This document shows, piece by piece, positions 36,020-49,109 of a DNA stretch of 64,000 nt. The stretch spans positions 2,170,001 to 2,234,000 of the forward strand of contig JAFCIZ010000006.1 of NCBI GenBank assembly GCA_017871115.1, read 5' to 3'. This stretch comes from Cunninghamella blakesleeana (taxonomy: Eukaryota > Mucoromycota > Mucoromycetes > Mucorales > Cunninghamellaceae). Under the pieces are notes generated by a model. It had not been told where the DNA came from and did not search any database. It worked only from the letters and a program-made list of their open reading frames with translations. Numbering within the stretch: the first letter of the stretch is position 1; the number at the start of each line of letters is the position of its first letter. The position numbers and the translations under genes are program-made.

Positions 36020-39000
36020 TGAATATTGAGGTACATTCGTTTATATATTTTTATTTTATATTATTTTTGAAACTTTCATTACGTGTATACTAATTTATAA
36101 TATTAGTCTTTATTAAATTTCGAGCAACCATTAGATATTGGACTACTCGATTATGCTGTTCAATCTTTTTATACTGGAGATCCTTCAACTGTAAAGTGTT
36201 TTTTTTTTTTTTTTTTTTTTTTGAAATAATAAAATATAGTATAATATAAAATAAAACGTGACAGTATACTTGTATTAAGCATTTTTTTATCATTTATTTA
36301 TAAATAGCAAAAGAAGGCACAAGACGTATTAACTATATTTCAAAATCGTAGTGAAGCTTGGCAGGCTGTACCTACTATTCTTGAAACTTCACAATGTATT
36401 CATACCAAGGTATCATATAAAAATTATTATTGATATTATTATGCGGAACTTTATTTTAAAAATTACTAATGCATATTGCTTTATTTTTCTTTATTTCTTT
36501 GTATTATTATAATAATAAAATATAGTTTCTTGCACTTCGTATTATGGAAACATTTATTGTTGTAAGATGGAACACAATTTCTATTGATTCTCGGCTAGGT
36601 AATCAGGATACTCTGCTTCAGGCACTAGTACAATAATATTAAGAATAGTAATCCATAATTTTATCTTTGTATTTCTTTATTCTTTTATACATTAGAAATT
36701 CGAAATTACATTGTACAGTTAATAGTCAATATTTCATCCAATAATATTAAATCATCTGAAGAACAGTTATTTATAAATAAGCTTAATGTCGTACTAGTGC
36801 AGGTACAAGAAAAGTAAATAAATTTAATACGAAAACTGATGAACATGTAAATACTTATATTTATACACTTTTTATAAATACACTCTTATTTTTAATAGAT
36901 ACTAAAGAAAGACTGGCCACAAAATTGGGTGAACTTCATTCCAGAAATTATTGCGTCAAGTCAAACTAATATATCGTTATGTGAAAATAATATAAAAATA
37001 ATAAAACTCTTAAGGTATATGTATATGCATATGTGATAGTAATAACAATGATAAGTTCATCTTATATTACATACTAATATATTATTATTATTATTATTAT
37101 TTTAGTGAAGAAATATTCGATTACTCAGAAAACCAAATGACTATATCGAAAATACGCAAATTGAAAAAACAAATGATTGATGAATCTGAATTAATATTAA
37201 ATTTATGTCTACAAATTCTTTCAAATGATTCACTACCACCATCATTAATTGAAACTACACTGAAAGCACTATGTCGGTTTATTACTTGGTTATCTATTGA
37301 ACATATTATGGAGGCAAAGCTAATATATAAACTTAAAGCTTGGTTGAAAATGTACAGAAACTTAGTGATTCAGTGTTACATAGAAATAGCAAACTTAGAT
37401 ATTCCAACTTCAGTTTACGATGACCAACTTTATTCCATGTATCAATCTGTTTTAAATTGCGCATCTCAGCTATTACCATCAAAAATAGGTATATAAATAA
37501 ATAAATGGATGTAAATTTACACGCAAACCTTCTAATTAATATTTTAATTTAATATTTTCATATTTATTTTTATTTTTTGTAGATATAGCAATTTTATATA
37601 ATGATACTAGTACCGATGATCAAGCTTTTGTACGATTTCTTTCTCTTTTTTTCACTTCATTTTTATCAAAATATACCAAGGTAAAACCATACGCGTTGGT
37701 ATATGTAAATACTAATGTATTTATAAGCACTGAATTACAACAGTATTTGATTAAATTTTATATATCTACTTTTTCTTTAGATTGCATTTTATAACGATCA
37801 ACAAGTAAAATATATCAGTATCCACGAATTCCTCTTAAGAATATCCAAAATAGACGATAAGGAAATATGGAAGATTTGCTTGGAATATTGGGAAGTATAT
37901 GTATGTAATCATATCAATATAAAATAAAATAAAATAAAATAGTAATCTTTTATATTAACAATAATAATAACACACATTTATCATAATTGTTTAATATTAT
38001 TAAAAACAGGCTAATCGAATTGATCATGCTACTTTCAATGTAAATTCTGAAATAATAGATGGATTACGTAAAGTAATCTTATTAAATATGGTGCCACCTA
38101 GCGAGGTAATATTCATATTTATAAATATATATATGCATACAAATATTTAAATAAACATGATGACATTATAACTTTTTATTAATCTAACAATAATATATAT
38201 TATAACTGCAGGTACTGGTTGTTGAGGATGACGATGGTGAAGTGATAAAAGAATATCATAAAGAAAGTGAAACTTTTACTCTCTTCTTATCGATGAAAAA
38301 TGTACTATGCTCTCTTACAAAATTCGATATCTCTGCGACATTAAATCTTTTAGGTTCAAGAATTTCTCTTTTGGTAATATATACATAAATATTTAAATTA
38401 TAATTATCATTATTATTTTATAAACTGGTAGCTTATAAATTAAATTTTATATGTATTTACTTTAGTTAAATACAGAAAATTTTTCTTGGATAGAATTTAA
38501 TAAATTATGCTGGACAATTGGATCTATAAATACTGTCATGGATTTAGAAAATGAAAACAAATTTTTAGAAACTATAATGCAAAAATTAATCGATATGGCA
38601 CAAAAAAAAGCACACTCAGAAGTTTCTTATGTGATTACTTCTTGTCTAGTTTATATTGGATGTCAATACCCTAGATTCCTAACTTCACATTCTGAATTGC
38701 TTCAATTCATTTTGGATCAATTGTTTAATTATATGCAAGAATCTTTGGATAGTGTACGTGATATGGCTTGCGATTCCTTTTTAAAAATTTGTAAAGAATG
38801 TAAGGATGTAATTGCAGTTCAATCTGCTTTTACTAATTTAGAATCTTCTTTAACGTGGAACCTTATACATAATATTGATCAGTATGTTAAAGAATTGAAC
38901 ACTACCCAGGTAATTTTTTTTTTTTGAATAAGTGTTTTTACTGATAAAAAAATACTGATTATAAACTATTATATATAATTAGATTTCCTCATTTTATCAA

Positions 39001-40598
39001 GCAATTGGTTATTTAATTTCTGCTGCATCATCTAATTCACAGCTTTCTCTTCTCTCAGACCTTGTGCAACATTCAAATACCAATGTAAATTATCATAAGA
39101 TGGAAAAAGAGAAAATAAAGCAAATTATCTATTATTTTAATTAAATTTAATTATTGTTATTCATTATTTATTAATAGTATTGTTCTACACTAAATAATTT
39201 AATGACCAATCCAAATGATCTCAACATATTAAAATCTATTTTAACAACCATTTCCATCAATGATTCACTTTGTATTACTATTAATTCTTTGTATAATTAT
39301 CAATTTTATGAAATAATTGATTGCTTGATTGGAACTTATAGATATACATCAATGGCAATTCATTCTAAAGGTAACGTATGAATAATTATTTTAATGTAAC
39401 TATGTATAATGTATATATGCGTCAACTATTATTAACATATATTTATTTATTTTTTATCAAATAAATAAATAGAAAATATTGCAAACCCAGTGGAATATAA
39501 ATTCGTTATAAAGCTTAAAACAGAAATACATAAATTGACAAGACATTACATAACAGGAAACAATAAAGTACAAATTAAAAATGCCAATCAGTTAAATGAA
39601 TTGATACAAATAATTATGGATGACTATCGTACGCTTGGAACGGAATCAGATCCTGCTGTTATAGAGCTAATGGTTTCTATATTGGAGCATTTTGGAGTAA
39701 TTTATATGCATACATATTTTGTACTATATTCATTAGCTTGTTTGTATATTCAACTATTTATTTATATTAATTAGATGATATGGCCAGATTTTCTCAATTC
39801 TGTTTTACAATACATATTTGAACCAACACTAGGATTAATAAAGAGAAATTTTACCGATTATCCAGATCATCGGTTAAGTTTTTATCATTTATTAAGCATA
39901 ATCAACAAGCGATATTTTACAGGTATAAAAAAAGTTATGAAAAATAAAATACAATGAATAAAATAATGAAAATTAAATAATTATATATTTCTTTGTATGA
40001 TATATATATAATAAAATAGAATTAATCAAGTTACCTGAAAGCCAGTTATCAGTTATTGTAGATAGTTTACTATGGGGATCGAAACATAATTCCAGCGATA
40101 TATCACATATTGCTCTACAAACTTGTGAAGAATTGATCAACCAAGTCAGCCAAATAGAGGACGAAGATATATCAAGTGATTTCTTTCAAAAATATTATTT
40201 ACGGATATTTACAGATATATTAACGATTCTTGTTGATCCCGATTGTCAAAATGGTATGTTATATAAAAATAAAATATAATATGTATAAAATAAATATTAA
40301 AATAACATTCTATAAATTTAATGAATGCATTTATATATTGTAGGGTTTCAATATCAAAGTCAAATTTTAGCACGGTTATTAGAATTGGTAAAAGAAGGTG
40401 AAATATATACTCAGGTTTTTGATGTCAACCAAGTACCTAACCCATTAATGTCAAACACAGTTTTCTTACAAACATATGTCAAAGATTTTTTTAATCAGTC
40501 ATTTCCGCTTCTTTTAAAGTAATGAAATATTTTGATAAATCATAATATTTTTTTTAAAAAATAAAATAAAATAAGCACTAATTTTATTATTTTTTTTA

Positions 40599-40662
<64 letters not shown>

Positions 40663-40856
40663 TCTTTAACTTTTATAGGGATCAAATTGATATACTTGTA
40701 TTAGGTATGTTTGAGTATAGTGATGACATATCTCGATTTAAAACTGATTTACAAGACTTTTTGGTTGATATACGTGAAGTGGGCGATGAAGATACTGAAC
40801 AGAAACGACAAAAAGAAATACAAAACGCAGAATTAGAATTATTAAACTATATATAA
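36020..40856 (+). CDS. Divergent exportin-1 (CRM1/XPO1) paralogue
   Basis: Nineteen exons: 36020-36031, 36107-36190, 36308-36409, 36526-36598, 36696-36802, 36899-37014, 37106-37488, 37583-37680, 37781-37900, 38010-38105, 38212-38373, 38466-38909, 38983-39084, 39178-39370, 39473-39696, 39775-39922, 40020-40253, 40344-40518, 40679-40856; 1016 residues, whole-codon sum. CRM1 features appear throughout: LNFEQPLDIGLLDYAV, LVQILKKDWPQNWVNFIPEI, LLSEEIFDYSENQMT, the acidic-loop strand VLVVEDDDGEVIKEY, LCWTIGSINTVMD, YIGCQYPRFLTSH and VRDMACDSFLKICKECK. CRM1 carries leucine-rich NES cargo out of the nucleus with RanGTP. The copy is clearly less conserved than the normal fungal protein, especially from the Cys528 region onward, so a diverged paralogue is likely. 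Confidence 0.82.
40600..40661. repeat. (ATT)n microsatellite in the last exportin intron
   Basis: About 20 copies of ATT between exons 18 and 19 of the exportin-1-like gene, just upstream of the acceptor. Confidence 0.9.
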
Positions 40857-41195
40857 AGGTATCCATTTTTAGTATGATATATATATCTATATATATATCA
40901 CAATAGGTTATAATGTTTATTTACAAAATATATATTCTATATATATCGTAATATTTACTATAAAATAATGGCATAAATTATTATGTAAATAAATAATAAT
41001 AAATAAATAGATAAATAGATAACAAAAAGTAATTAGTAAATCATCTTACATAAAAATAAAAATAAAAATAAAATATAAGAAAGTAAAATATAAAAGTAAA
41101 AACTTAGCAATATATAGATAAATATTTTTTTTAAAAAAAAAAAATAAAAAAAATAAAAAATAAAAATAATATAAAATAATAATAATAATAATAAA
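40857..41195. other. Convergent 3' spacer, exportin-like / seven-TM receptor
   Basis: AT-rich with a T/A palindrome near 41126-41146 and A-rich tracts. No gene seen. Confidence 0.6.
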
Positions 41196-43350
41196 TCAAT
41201 AATGACATGTATGGCTATCAACAGACGAATGTCGGCTTGTATGTAAATCATCGCTATCAGACATCAAACCATATTTATTCCTTGTTTGGGAAATAGAATG
41301 AGATCTTAAGACAATGGTAGAAGAGGGACGATCATTAGATATACAAGAAAACAAATCAGAGAATTTGAAATCAGAGAATAATTTATGACAAAACCGAGTC
41401 CAAAATACAGGCCCATCATAAGGAATAAATACTTCATGAATGATATTATCCTGGCTATTGTTATTGTTATTGTTATTTAACATAAAATTCATTGAGATAA
41501 GATGATCCGATTGTATATCCATATTTGAATTAAAAGATACATTAGGTGGTATAGATGTGATATCTCTACTACTTGTACTATCATAATCATGGTGGTTTAT
41601 TGTTATTTTATCTTTTGTTGAAACAGTAGTGGTGGTTATTTTTTGGTTGGGTGTAACGGTTAGTAAGTTGCAAAAGGACAACTGACGAATATTATAATTG
41701 GTAGATAATTGATTTAGAGTAGATGGGGGTATCGTAATTTTTCTCATAGGTATGATTTTATGCTGATGGTTCCTTTTAGTTGATGATGGTGAAGATGATG
41801 AGTTAGTTGATGTTGCTTGAATAATAGCTGCATCCCAATCTGATTTACCACCAGGGTAATCCAATGGCATAATATATAATGTACGAGATTTTCTCTTACT
41901 ATTACTATTATCACTGTTAGTTTCATCATTTAAACTTTCATCATCTTGGTTGACTTCTATTAATCTATATTCTTCAACATAGATACGATGAAAGTGTTGT
42001 ATTCTACTTTTTACAAATTCTGTTAAAGCTGGATCTGAATAAAATACCATGGCAACAAAAAAGCCTGTTATAAAAATATAATAAAATATATAAATCAATC
42101 AATAAATAAATAAAAAAAAAAATTAAAATTTGCATCTTCTATTTATGTCTTATTCTTAAAAAATTAAAAATAAAGATAAATATATATATATATGTATATA
42201 CACACCTTCTAAACATGCAAATACAGTATCAAACATAGATATAACAAAAGAAGGAGGGGTTTCACCAATAGTAAGCATTAACTGAATAACAAATCCCCAT
42301 ATATTAACAAGTAAAGGTATGGTAGGATAAACAATACATCGGATAACAACTTTAGATATAACTGTAGATCGTCTTGTTTGATATTTATTTGGTGCTTGAT
42401 TATTATTTGTACTTGCTTCACCCATATATATGTTTTTATCAATATTTTCTCTAATAGCGCGTTGTTCGGATACCAGTTTACATAAAGCTATAATGGAAAA
42501 TAAGACAGCACACACATTAATCAGAAATAGAAAGCCATAGTACCACATCTATATATATATATAATATACATTGTTGTTATTGTTGTAAACATTTTGAAAA
42601 GGATAAATATTAAAAAATATAAAGGTGAAAGAGAGAAAGGAGGAAAAATTAAAAATTAGAAGTTTTTTTTTAAGAATAAGAGGAGTTAAAAAAAAAATTT
42701 ACCCAAGAAAAAACCGCATGTTGTCTATCGGCTACATAATTTAAATACCTGTAATAAAAATATATTATATATTAATTATATCGGTTATATAATAAAAATA
42801 TTTTTTTTAATTTTTTTTTTTTGAAGAATTATATAACGCACCAGCAAGTATCATATTCATGATGGGACCGTTCCATCATAATTGTTTTATAAATGGAAAC
42901 GGCTGTACAAACCAGAGTATATAAGATCACTCCTGGATAATAAAAATATTCTACCAAATCCCTTCTTTTAATATTAATAACAAAGATCAATACCAAATTA
43001 AAGCCAACCACAGCTAAAAAACTAGCCGCCAGCAATCTACTAGCATTACTAATAATCCCGCCAGCTTTGCAAAATGATACAGGGCCCTGAATAGTTGACA
43101 TGGTGATATTCATAATGGAATCAATGGCATTGGCAAAACAAGCCGCTACCACACATCTTAAAGAGATACGATTTGCTCTTCTTTTATCAATAAGCCACAT
43201 ATAAAAAAATATCAACAATACTGATACACTAAATGCCAATCCTATACTTGCTGTAGTTAATGTGGCTGCTCGTAACCTTAAAAATTGATCTCGAGTATAA
43301 TAAAATACTGCGGGAGGTCCATCATTATTATTATTATTCCCTTCCTCCAT
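41196..43350 (-). CDS. Seven-transmembrane G-protein-coupled-receptor-like protein
   Basis: Four exons: 43350-42842, 42748-42703, 42548-42206, 42064-41196; 588 residues. There is a short N-rich N-terminus and then seven hydrophobic segments: ATLTTASIGLAFSVSVLLIF, SLRCVVAACFANAIDSI, LLAASFLAVVGFNLVLIFVI, YYPGVILYTLVCTAVSIY, MWYYGFLFLINVCAVLFSII, VIRCIVYPTIPLLVNIWGFV and SMFDTVFACLEGFFVAMVFY. Between TM5 and TM6 is a basic loop (YQTRRSTVISKVV). The last segment runs into SDPALTEFVKSRIQHFH, the layout seen in fungal Git3 and cAMP-receptor-like GPCRs. The roughly 270-residue cytosolic tail is S/T/N-rich with possible phosphorylation sites. Ligand unknown; the subfamily is a guess. Confidence 0.72.
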
Positions 43351-44443
43351 CCCTTTTTACTTTTTTTATATTTATATTTATTTTTTGGTGAAGTTGAATT
43401 ATTATTAAAAAAAATGAAATAAAATAATAAGAATGAGGAAAGAAAAAGAATAAAAATATTGGAAAAAGGAAAGAAAGAGAGAGGATTAAAAAAAAAAAAA
43501 AAGGAACCACTTATTTCCGAAAAAAGGCTAGTATAAGACTACCAAAAGAGCGGGAGGTATATTTTTTTATTAAAATTCACCAACTCCGAATCAATAACCT
43601 GTTTTTATTTTTTAAAGTTTGGTTATAAAAAAAAAAAAAAAGAGTAAGAACTAGTATATTTTTCTTTTTAAAAAAAAGTTTATATAAAATTGGTAATAAA
43701 AATAAGAATATTGAGAAGATTTGGAGAATCTTATTATAAAAGTTTCTTTTTTTTTTCTTTTTCTCAAAAAATAAAAGGTGTTATACTAACGATTCTTCAA
43801 TGACAACTTAAAAAAATGAATATATTTATATATTTTATTTATTTGTTATTTTTTTTTTTTTTTAACTATAATTCTCACTAAATAGAAAAATAAGGTTAAA
43901 TAGGATCTCTTCCAAAAGATTACAGTACCAAAAATGGGGTACCCACATATTTTTTATGGTATTTGTGGAGAAGTTGATCAATTGAATAAAGTTCATCTAT
44001 AAATAGTTAAATTATTCTCATTGTATAATTGTATATTTTTTTTTGTAATATATAATTTCATGATAAATTTCCTAAATAAACCAGAAAACTATGTCACGCT
44101 ACCTACTATTACTGCTATTCATCTAAAAAATAAAAACCTTGATTTTTAATTAAAAAAAGCTATTAATATATAAATATGTATTTGTTAGGTGTTGTTTCAT
44201 AAATGATTCAAATATATACAATTTCCCACATTTTATTTTATTTTTATTTTATATTAAAAAAAAAAAGGAAAGAAAAGGGAATAATAAAAAAAATCAATGC
44301 ATATCCATTCACACACATGATCCATACATGTATATACTAACGTAATAAATATATATCTATTTTTTTTATACATGTTGATTATATATATATATATATATAT
44401 ATATATTAACCTGTTTGATTTATTGCTATTGTTTCAATAATGA
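43351..44443. other. 1.1 kb upstream of the receptor gene
   Basis: Promoter side of the seven-TM gene and 3' side of CWF18 (same strand). Purine tracts and T/A palindromes are common. A short plus-strand island at about 43934-44140 looks weakly coding (GYPHIFYGICGEVDQLNK, later KPENYVTLPTITAIHLKNK) and may be a relic. Nothing else is supportable. Confidence 0.5.
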
Positions 44444-44752
44444 TTATTCATCATCACCATCTTCATCATCTTTAGCATCTAATTTAGTTTGTGCTTCGGC
44501 ATTGGCCATAGCCTCTTCATAGTTACCTTCCTCTTTTAATCTTTGTCGAATTAATTCTAAGATAGCTTTTTGTGTTCTTCGATCCAATTTTTCTAATTTT
44601 TTTTCCACATCACGTCTTAAATCCCAGTTTGCTTTTTTAGGTGCCAAGTTGAATAGATCCTATTTATTTAATCATTAAAAACAAATATAACACCGTGTAA
44701 TAATTAAAATAATATTTATTACTGTTAATATTTTCACTACTATTTCAATTTC

Positions 44753-44813
<61 letters not shown>

Positions 44814-45269
44814 GTAATATTAATAATAATAATAATATATGTATGTATGTATTTACCACTTCTTCTTTTTCTTTTTCAGCTGCTTCTTTTAATACTGCAT
44901 CAGGAATATCTTTCATTTCTTTTTCTACTGTTTTCACTACATCGTCTGGTGTAGCAGTTTGTACGTGTTCTTTTAATTTTTCATCATTTGGTGTATAGCT
45001 TCTAAATTTTAAATCTCTATAAAGTAAAATAGATAAATAAATATATGAATATATATGCATAACATAGATAATTGCAATAATAAGAATAAATACATATGCT
45101 TATAAATAATATACATAAATATACTCAATATAGTTTTTTTCATATCAAGTACTTACTTTACTTTTTCTTCTACCTCTTCGGTTGATCGATTATTCGTTGC
45201 TGATGATGCTAATTTTCGTTTACGCATAGCTTCAAGGCGCTCTTTACGTTTTCTTGCTTCTTCTTCCAT
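44444..45269 (-). CDS. CWF18: Spliceosome-associated Cwf18/CCDC12 protein
   Basis: Three exons: 45269-45157, 45016-44857, 44659-44444; 162 residues. The opening MEEEARKRKERLEAMRKRK is the charged helix typical of Cwf18/CCDC12. LKFRSYTPNDEKLKEH and then LFNLAPKKANWDLRRDVEK plus KKLEKLDRRTQKAILELIRQ are the family's core blocks. The C-terminus is acidic. The protein belongs to the Prp19/NTC-associated part of the activated spliceosome. Introns are AT-only; intron 2 contains an (ATT)n tract. Confidence 0.92.
44752..44812. repeat. (ATT)n microsatellite in a CWF18 intron
   Basis: About 20 copies of AT-trinucleotide in intron 2 (between the exons ending 44857 and starting 44659). Confidence 0.9.
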
Positions 45270-45586
45270 AGTTTATTTAATAACAGTAATAATAAAAATA
45301 ATACAAAGGAATATATATATATGTTTATTTATTTATATATGTATAAAAAAGAATGAAAATAAAAACTGGGTAAAATTAAAAGCAAGAAAAATAATAATAA
45401 TAAAAAATTGAGCGGATACGTACTAAAAAAAATTTGGTCCACCGTCACTTAGGAAGCTGAATTTTAAAAAATATCATTATGCAGAAATTGAATATGCTTA
45501 TTTGTTTATTTATACAATTAAAAATTAAAAAAAGGAATAGTAGTAATAATAATAATAAATATTCTTTTTTTTTTCTTTTTTCTTTT
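45270..45586. other. Spacer CWF18 start / VTT gene 3' end
   Basis: Both genes are minus strand. AT-rich with a poly-pyrimidine stretch just after the VTT stop. No gene seen. Confidence 0.6.
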
Positions 45587-47059
45587 TTACAAAGTATAAT
45601 ATTTTCTTATATAAACAGGTATTAAAGCAGCAATAGCAATTCCAATTAAACATGCTACGTTTAATGGAGTGAAAATGACTAATTTATCTGACGATGAAAG
45701 TCGATCAATACCAGCACCCACTTGAACATGAATAAACGATAATGGAATAACACCTAATATAGAAAATAAAAAATGAAATAAAAAAAAAAAATTATAGAAT
45801 AAATATTCTCACATGCTAATATTTTTTTTTTACTTTTTTATATTTATTTTTTAAAAACATACCTAAAAAAGTTCCCCAGAAAAAAGATGATAATGGTACA
45901 CCTAAGTGTGGAGAGCCAAGATTAATCGTCCAATTGGGAGGAAATGGAGCTATGCGAAGTATAATCATATAATTGAACATATGCTTTTTATGGTTCACTA
46001 GCTATATAAATGTATTTAATTGAAATAAAATAAATAATCATTGCCATTATCATTCATTTTATTTTATTTTATTTAATATACCTGTTCATTCCATTTAGCT
46101 ATTCTATCACCAATTAAATGAGTCACTGCTTTTGAACCAAGACTACCTGATATTAAATAGGCTATGGAAGCACCTGCTGCTGAACACTATTGTTTGTTCA
46201 AAATATATAAATAAATAGAAAGAATGACGAATGATTAAAAAACAAAAAAAAAAAAATTGACGCTACAAAATTCATTCATTCGCCCACGTGGTCCTTTTTT
46301 TTATTTTTATTTTTTATAATTGTAATTTTACAGTAGCAACAGTGAATAAAGTGAGCCAAAAGTTAAATAATGTTCCGCCAAGAATGGATAACCACATTGA
46401 ACCAGGAATGGAGAAGCTTTGAAGACTATATAAAAAAAAGAGAGAAATATTTACATATGTAAATATATATGCAATTCATCAATTTTAATTAAAGTTCATT
46501 CTATTTTTTTCTTGTAATAATATATTTCTTTACTATAGATAAGTGGCTACAAAAGTGATATATACATTAATAAAGTGTTGATCCATATATACAGATAAAA
46601 TATGATTTAATTGTCGTAAATCTTCTAAACTTTTGGGAAATTTAATAGCACCTCTATCCTTACTATATAAATATATATATATTTATGTAAAAAAAGAAAA
46701 AAAGAAAAAATTTATAAATATCTTTTTATCTCCTTTTTATATATGTATTCTTATTTTTATTGTATTTTATATATTCTATATATAAATATTTATATATATA
46801 TATGTATTTACGGATCGACAGAAGGTAAATTTAATTTTAATAAAGCAAATTCAAGTGATGTAAATATTATTAATAGTAATATTAAAGATGTTAATGACCA
46901 TTTATAAGATTTACTTTGCCAAAGTGAATAGCTAGAAGTTGGGTGCTTAATTTGTAGAGCTTCTGTATCAATATTTTCATTTTCCTGAGTGGTATTTATA
47001 GAATTATAGGATTGTTGAAGTGCTGAAGTAGGAATTAATGGTTTTGTTACCTCTGGCAT
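45587..47059 (-). CDS. VTT-domain (DedA) membrane protein, TMEM41B-like lipid scramblase
   Basis: Six exons: 47059-46812, 46662-46534, 46425-46332, 46186-46082, 46001-45863, 45753-45587; 293 residues. After a roughly 55-residue soluble N-terminus comes TM1 (WSLTSLILLLIIFTSLEFAL). The VTT core then shows FSIPGSMWLSILGGTLF, CSAAGASIAYLISGSLGSKA, and the reentrant motif ILRIAPFPPNWTINLGSPHL followed by VPLSSFFWGTFLGVIP. These are the TMEM41/VMP1-type features. Animal TMEM41B scrambles ER phospholipids and supports autophagy and lipoprotein export. A second VTT gene lies on the other side of ZNHIT2. Confidence 0.87.
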
Positions 47060-47444
47060 TGATATACTTTATATTGATATATATATAATTTATGGTGAAG
47101 AATAATTGTTTTTTATGTATTATGAGAAAAAAAGAAGAAGAAAAAAGGTTGAAAATAATAAAAAAAAAGAGGTGCTAATTAAAAGGATGAGTGAGCCGGA
47201 GTAAAAAAATAAATAAAATTGACTGTTGTCCAATAAAAATAAATTTAATGCCGCTCCGCTTTTGTCATTCGGTAGAACTTCATATTACAATAGTTTATCC
47301 ATATATTATCCTTTTTTCCATTTGTTTTATTGTGGCTCTTTTTTTTTTTTTACTTTTTTAAATAATAATAGTAATAATAATAATAATAAAAATCAAATAA
47401 ATTGATATTTTATTATTGCTTCTTCTTTTTTTTTTTAATTTAAA
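47060..47444. other. Spacer ZNHIT2 3' end / VTT gene start
   Basis: About 385 bp of AT-rich promoter with poly-T near 47340. No gene seen. Confidence 0.6.
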
Positions 47445-48891
47445 TTATACAAAGGTGACCTTTTTCTTGTTGGAAAGTTGAGATTGATGATAAGATTTGA
47501 CCACTTGTTTTGCCACATTAGATTGATGATTAAATTGTTCTTGATCCATCTCAAGTTGTTGATAGGTTAATTGAATCGAGGATAAAAATAATTGAAGTTG
47601 ATCCTTTTGTTGTTGTTGTAATAAATGGTTTCCATAAACCAAAAAAAAATATACTTTTCGAGTCGCTAAGGATAAAGCCTTTTTAGTGAGGTTTAATTTT
47701 TTAAGAGAGGGTGGTAACGTTTGTTGTTTTGAAAGGATGGTTAAAAATTCATATAGTTCACCAAGAGCACGAAGAATATAATCATGGCCATTCTTAAATA
47801 AATATTCAACATCTTTTAATAATAATATATCGATAGAGGATGAGGGTGGTGTATTATTATTACTATTATTATCTAATTGAATCATTTGTTGACGTAAATT
47901 AAAACAAACGTCATTGACTTGATGAAACATATTTGTAGTAGTAGTGGTTATTGTAGAAAAAAGTAAAGATGATGATAAATGATATAAAGTGGTCATTGTA
48001 TAATCGATGTCCTCTGCTAAATCGCCCATTGTAATTCTAATTAAATAAGCGTAGGTCATTAAAAGATGTAATAAATGATATATCAAATGAGGCGAAGGTG
48101 TAGCTGTTTTTAATAACGCTGCTAATGGCGGAATCGCTTTAGGTAATATAGGTAGATCTGTTTGATTTGCATCATTTTCATTTTCTTCTCCTTCAGCGTC
48201 GTCAAGTGATTTTATTTTAGATAAAGCATTACACCACCAAGGTTCATAATCAGGTAAATCTAGTATATTCCATGCATTTTCCATTTTGATTAAATTTTCA
48301 AATTCGTGGCGTTCTTGTGTAGATAGCATGTTCCAAATAACTGATGCATCCGTTTGAGTAATATCCATGTCACCAAATCGTTGTTCCATAGTTTTCAGTA
48401 AATTGTTATCCTTATCCTCATCATCATCTTTAAAATACATTTCTTCTTCTTGCTGTTCTTTATAAAGTTGATCATTTTCCATTTCAAATTTATTCAAAAT
48501 CTGCTGTATTTTCCTTTTATTGTCATCCTTATTATCTAACGATGCCATTTCTGCTAGGACATTATCTTTATAAAAGGATTCAGTACATGATCCATGTTGT
48601 TTTTGATCTTTGTAGCAAGCTAAAGAACAATAACGTAAATTACATCTCGGGCATATATATTTAGATGTTACTTTTTGACATCTATTATTAATGATTTAAA
48701 TAAAAATATATAATATATTAAATTAAACAGTATAAAAGATGAGTCATTATATTTATAAAAAAAAAAAGTTTATATGTATAAAAGTAAGGTATTTACACGT
48801 AACATATTGGTGAACAAGTTGTATTTAAAGCAGTTTCTGTTATAGACTGATTATCGTTATCGCTTTGATTAATAATTTTTAAAGACTGCAT
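47445..48891 (-). CDS. Zinc-finger HIT protein, ZNHIT2-like
   Basis: Two exons: 48891-48797 and 48681-47445; 443 residues. The HIT zinc finger has a full ligand set: C30-x2-C33, C42-x2-C45, C50-x3-C54, H61 and C64 (CYVCQKVTSKYICPRC then YCSLACYKDQKQHGSC). The motif is completed only by the intron, which falls inside it. Downstream, acidic residues lead into IWNMLSTQERHEFENLI and LPDYEPWWCNALSK, the PWW block seen in ZNHIT2. That protein links the R2TP/RUVBL complex to assembly of U5 snRNP and other machines. A Q-rich helix closes the protein. Confidence 0.83.
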
Positions 48892-49109
48892 ATAAGTTGG
48901 AGTTGGAAAAAAAATAAAAAAATAGAAGAAAAAGAAAATAAAAAAAATTTTAGCACCCGGAAAAATTGACCCTTTTACCCATTTTTTTAAAGCACAATTT
49001 TATTTTAAACACCTTTTTTTCATTTTCATTTTTCGTTCTCTTTCTCTTTTCTTTCTTTTTTTAATTATTATTATTGTTGTTGATATTATTAAATTATATA
49101 TTAAAAAAT
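48892..49109. promoter_or_regulatory. 218-bp divergent promoter, ZNHIT2 / VTT gene
   Basis: A compact intergenic region between two start codons with poly-A on the ZNHIT2 side and a CT-rich stretch near the VTT start (about 49035-49060). Both promoters must fit here. Confidence 0.55.

Noticed and set aside
44752..44812. ATT repeats as a CRISPR-like or tandem array
   Set aside because: Simple trinucleotide microsatellite inside an intron; no spacers or longer unit.
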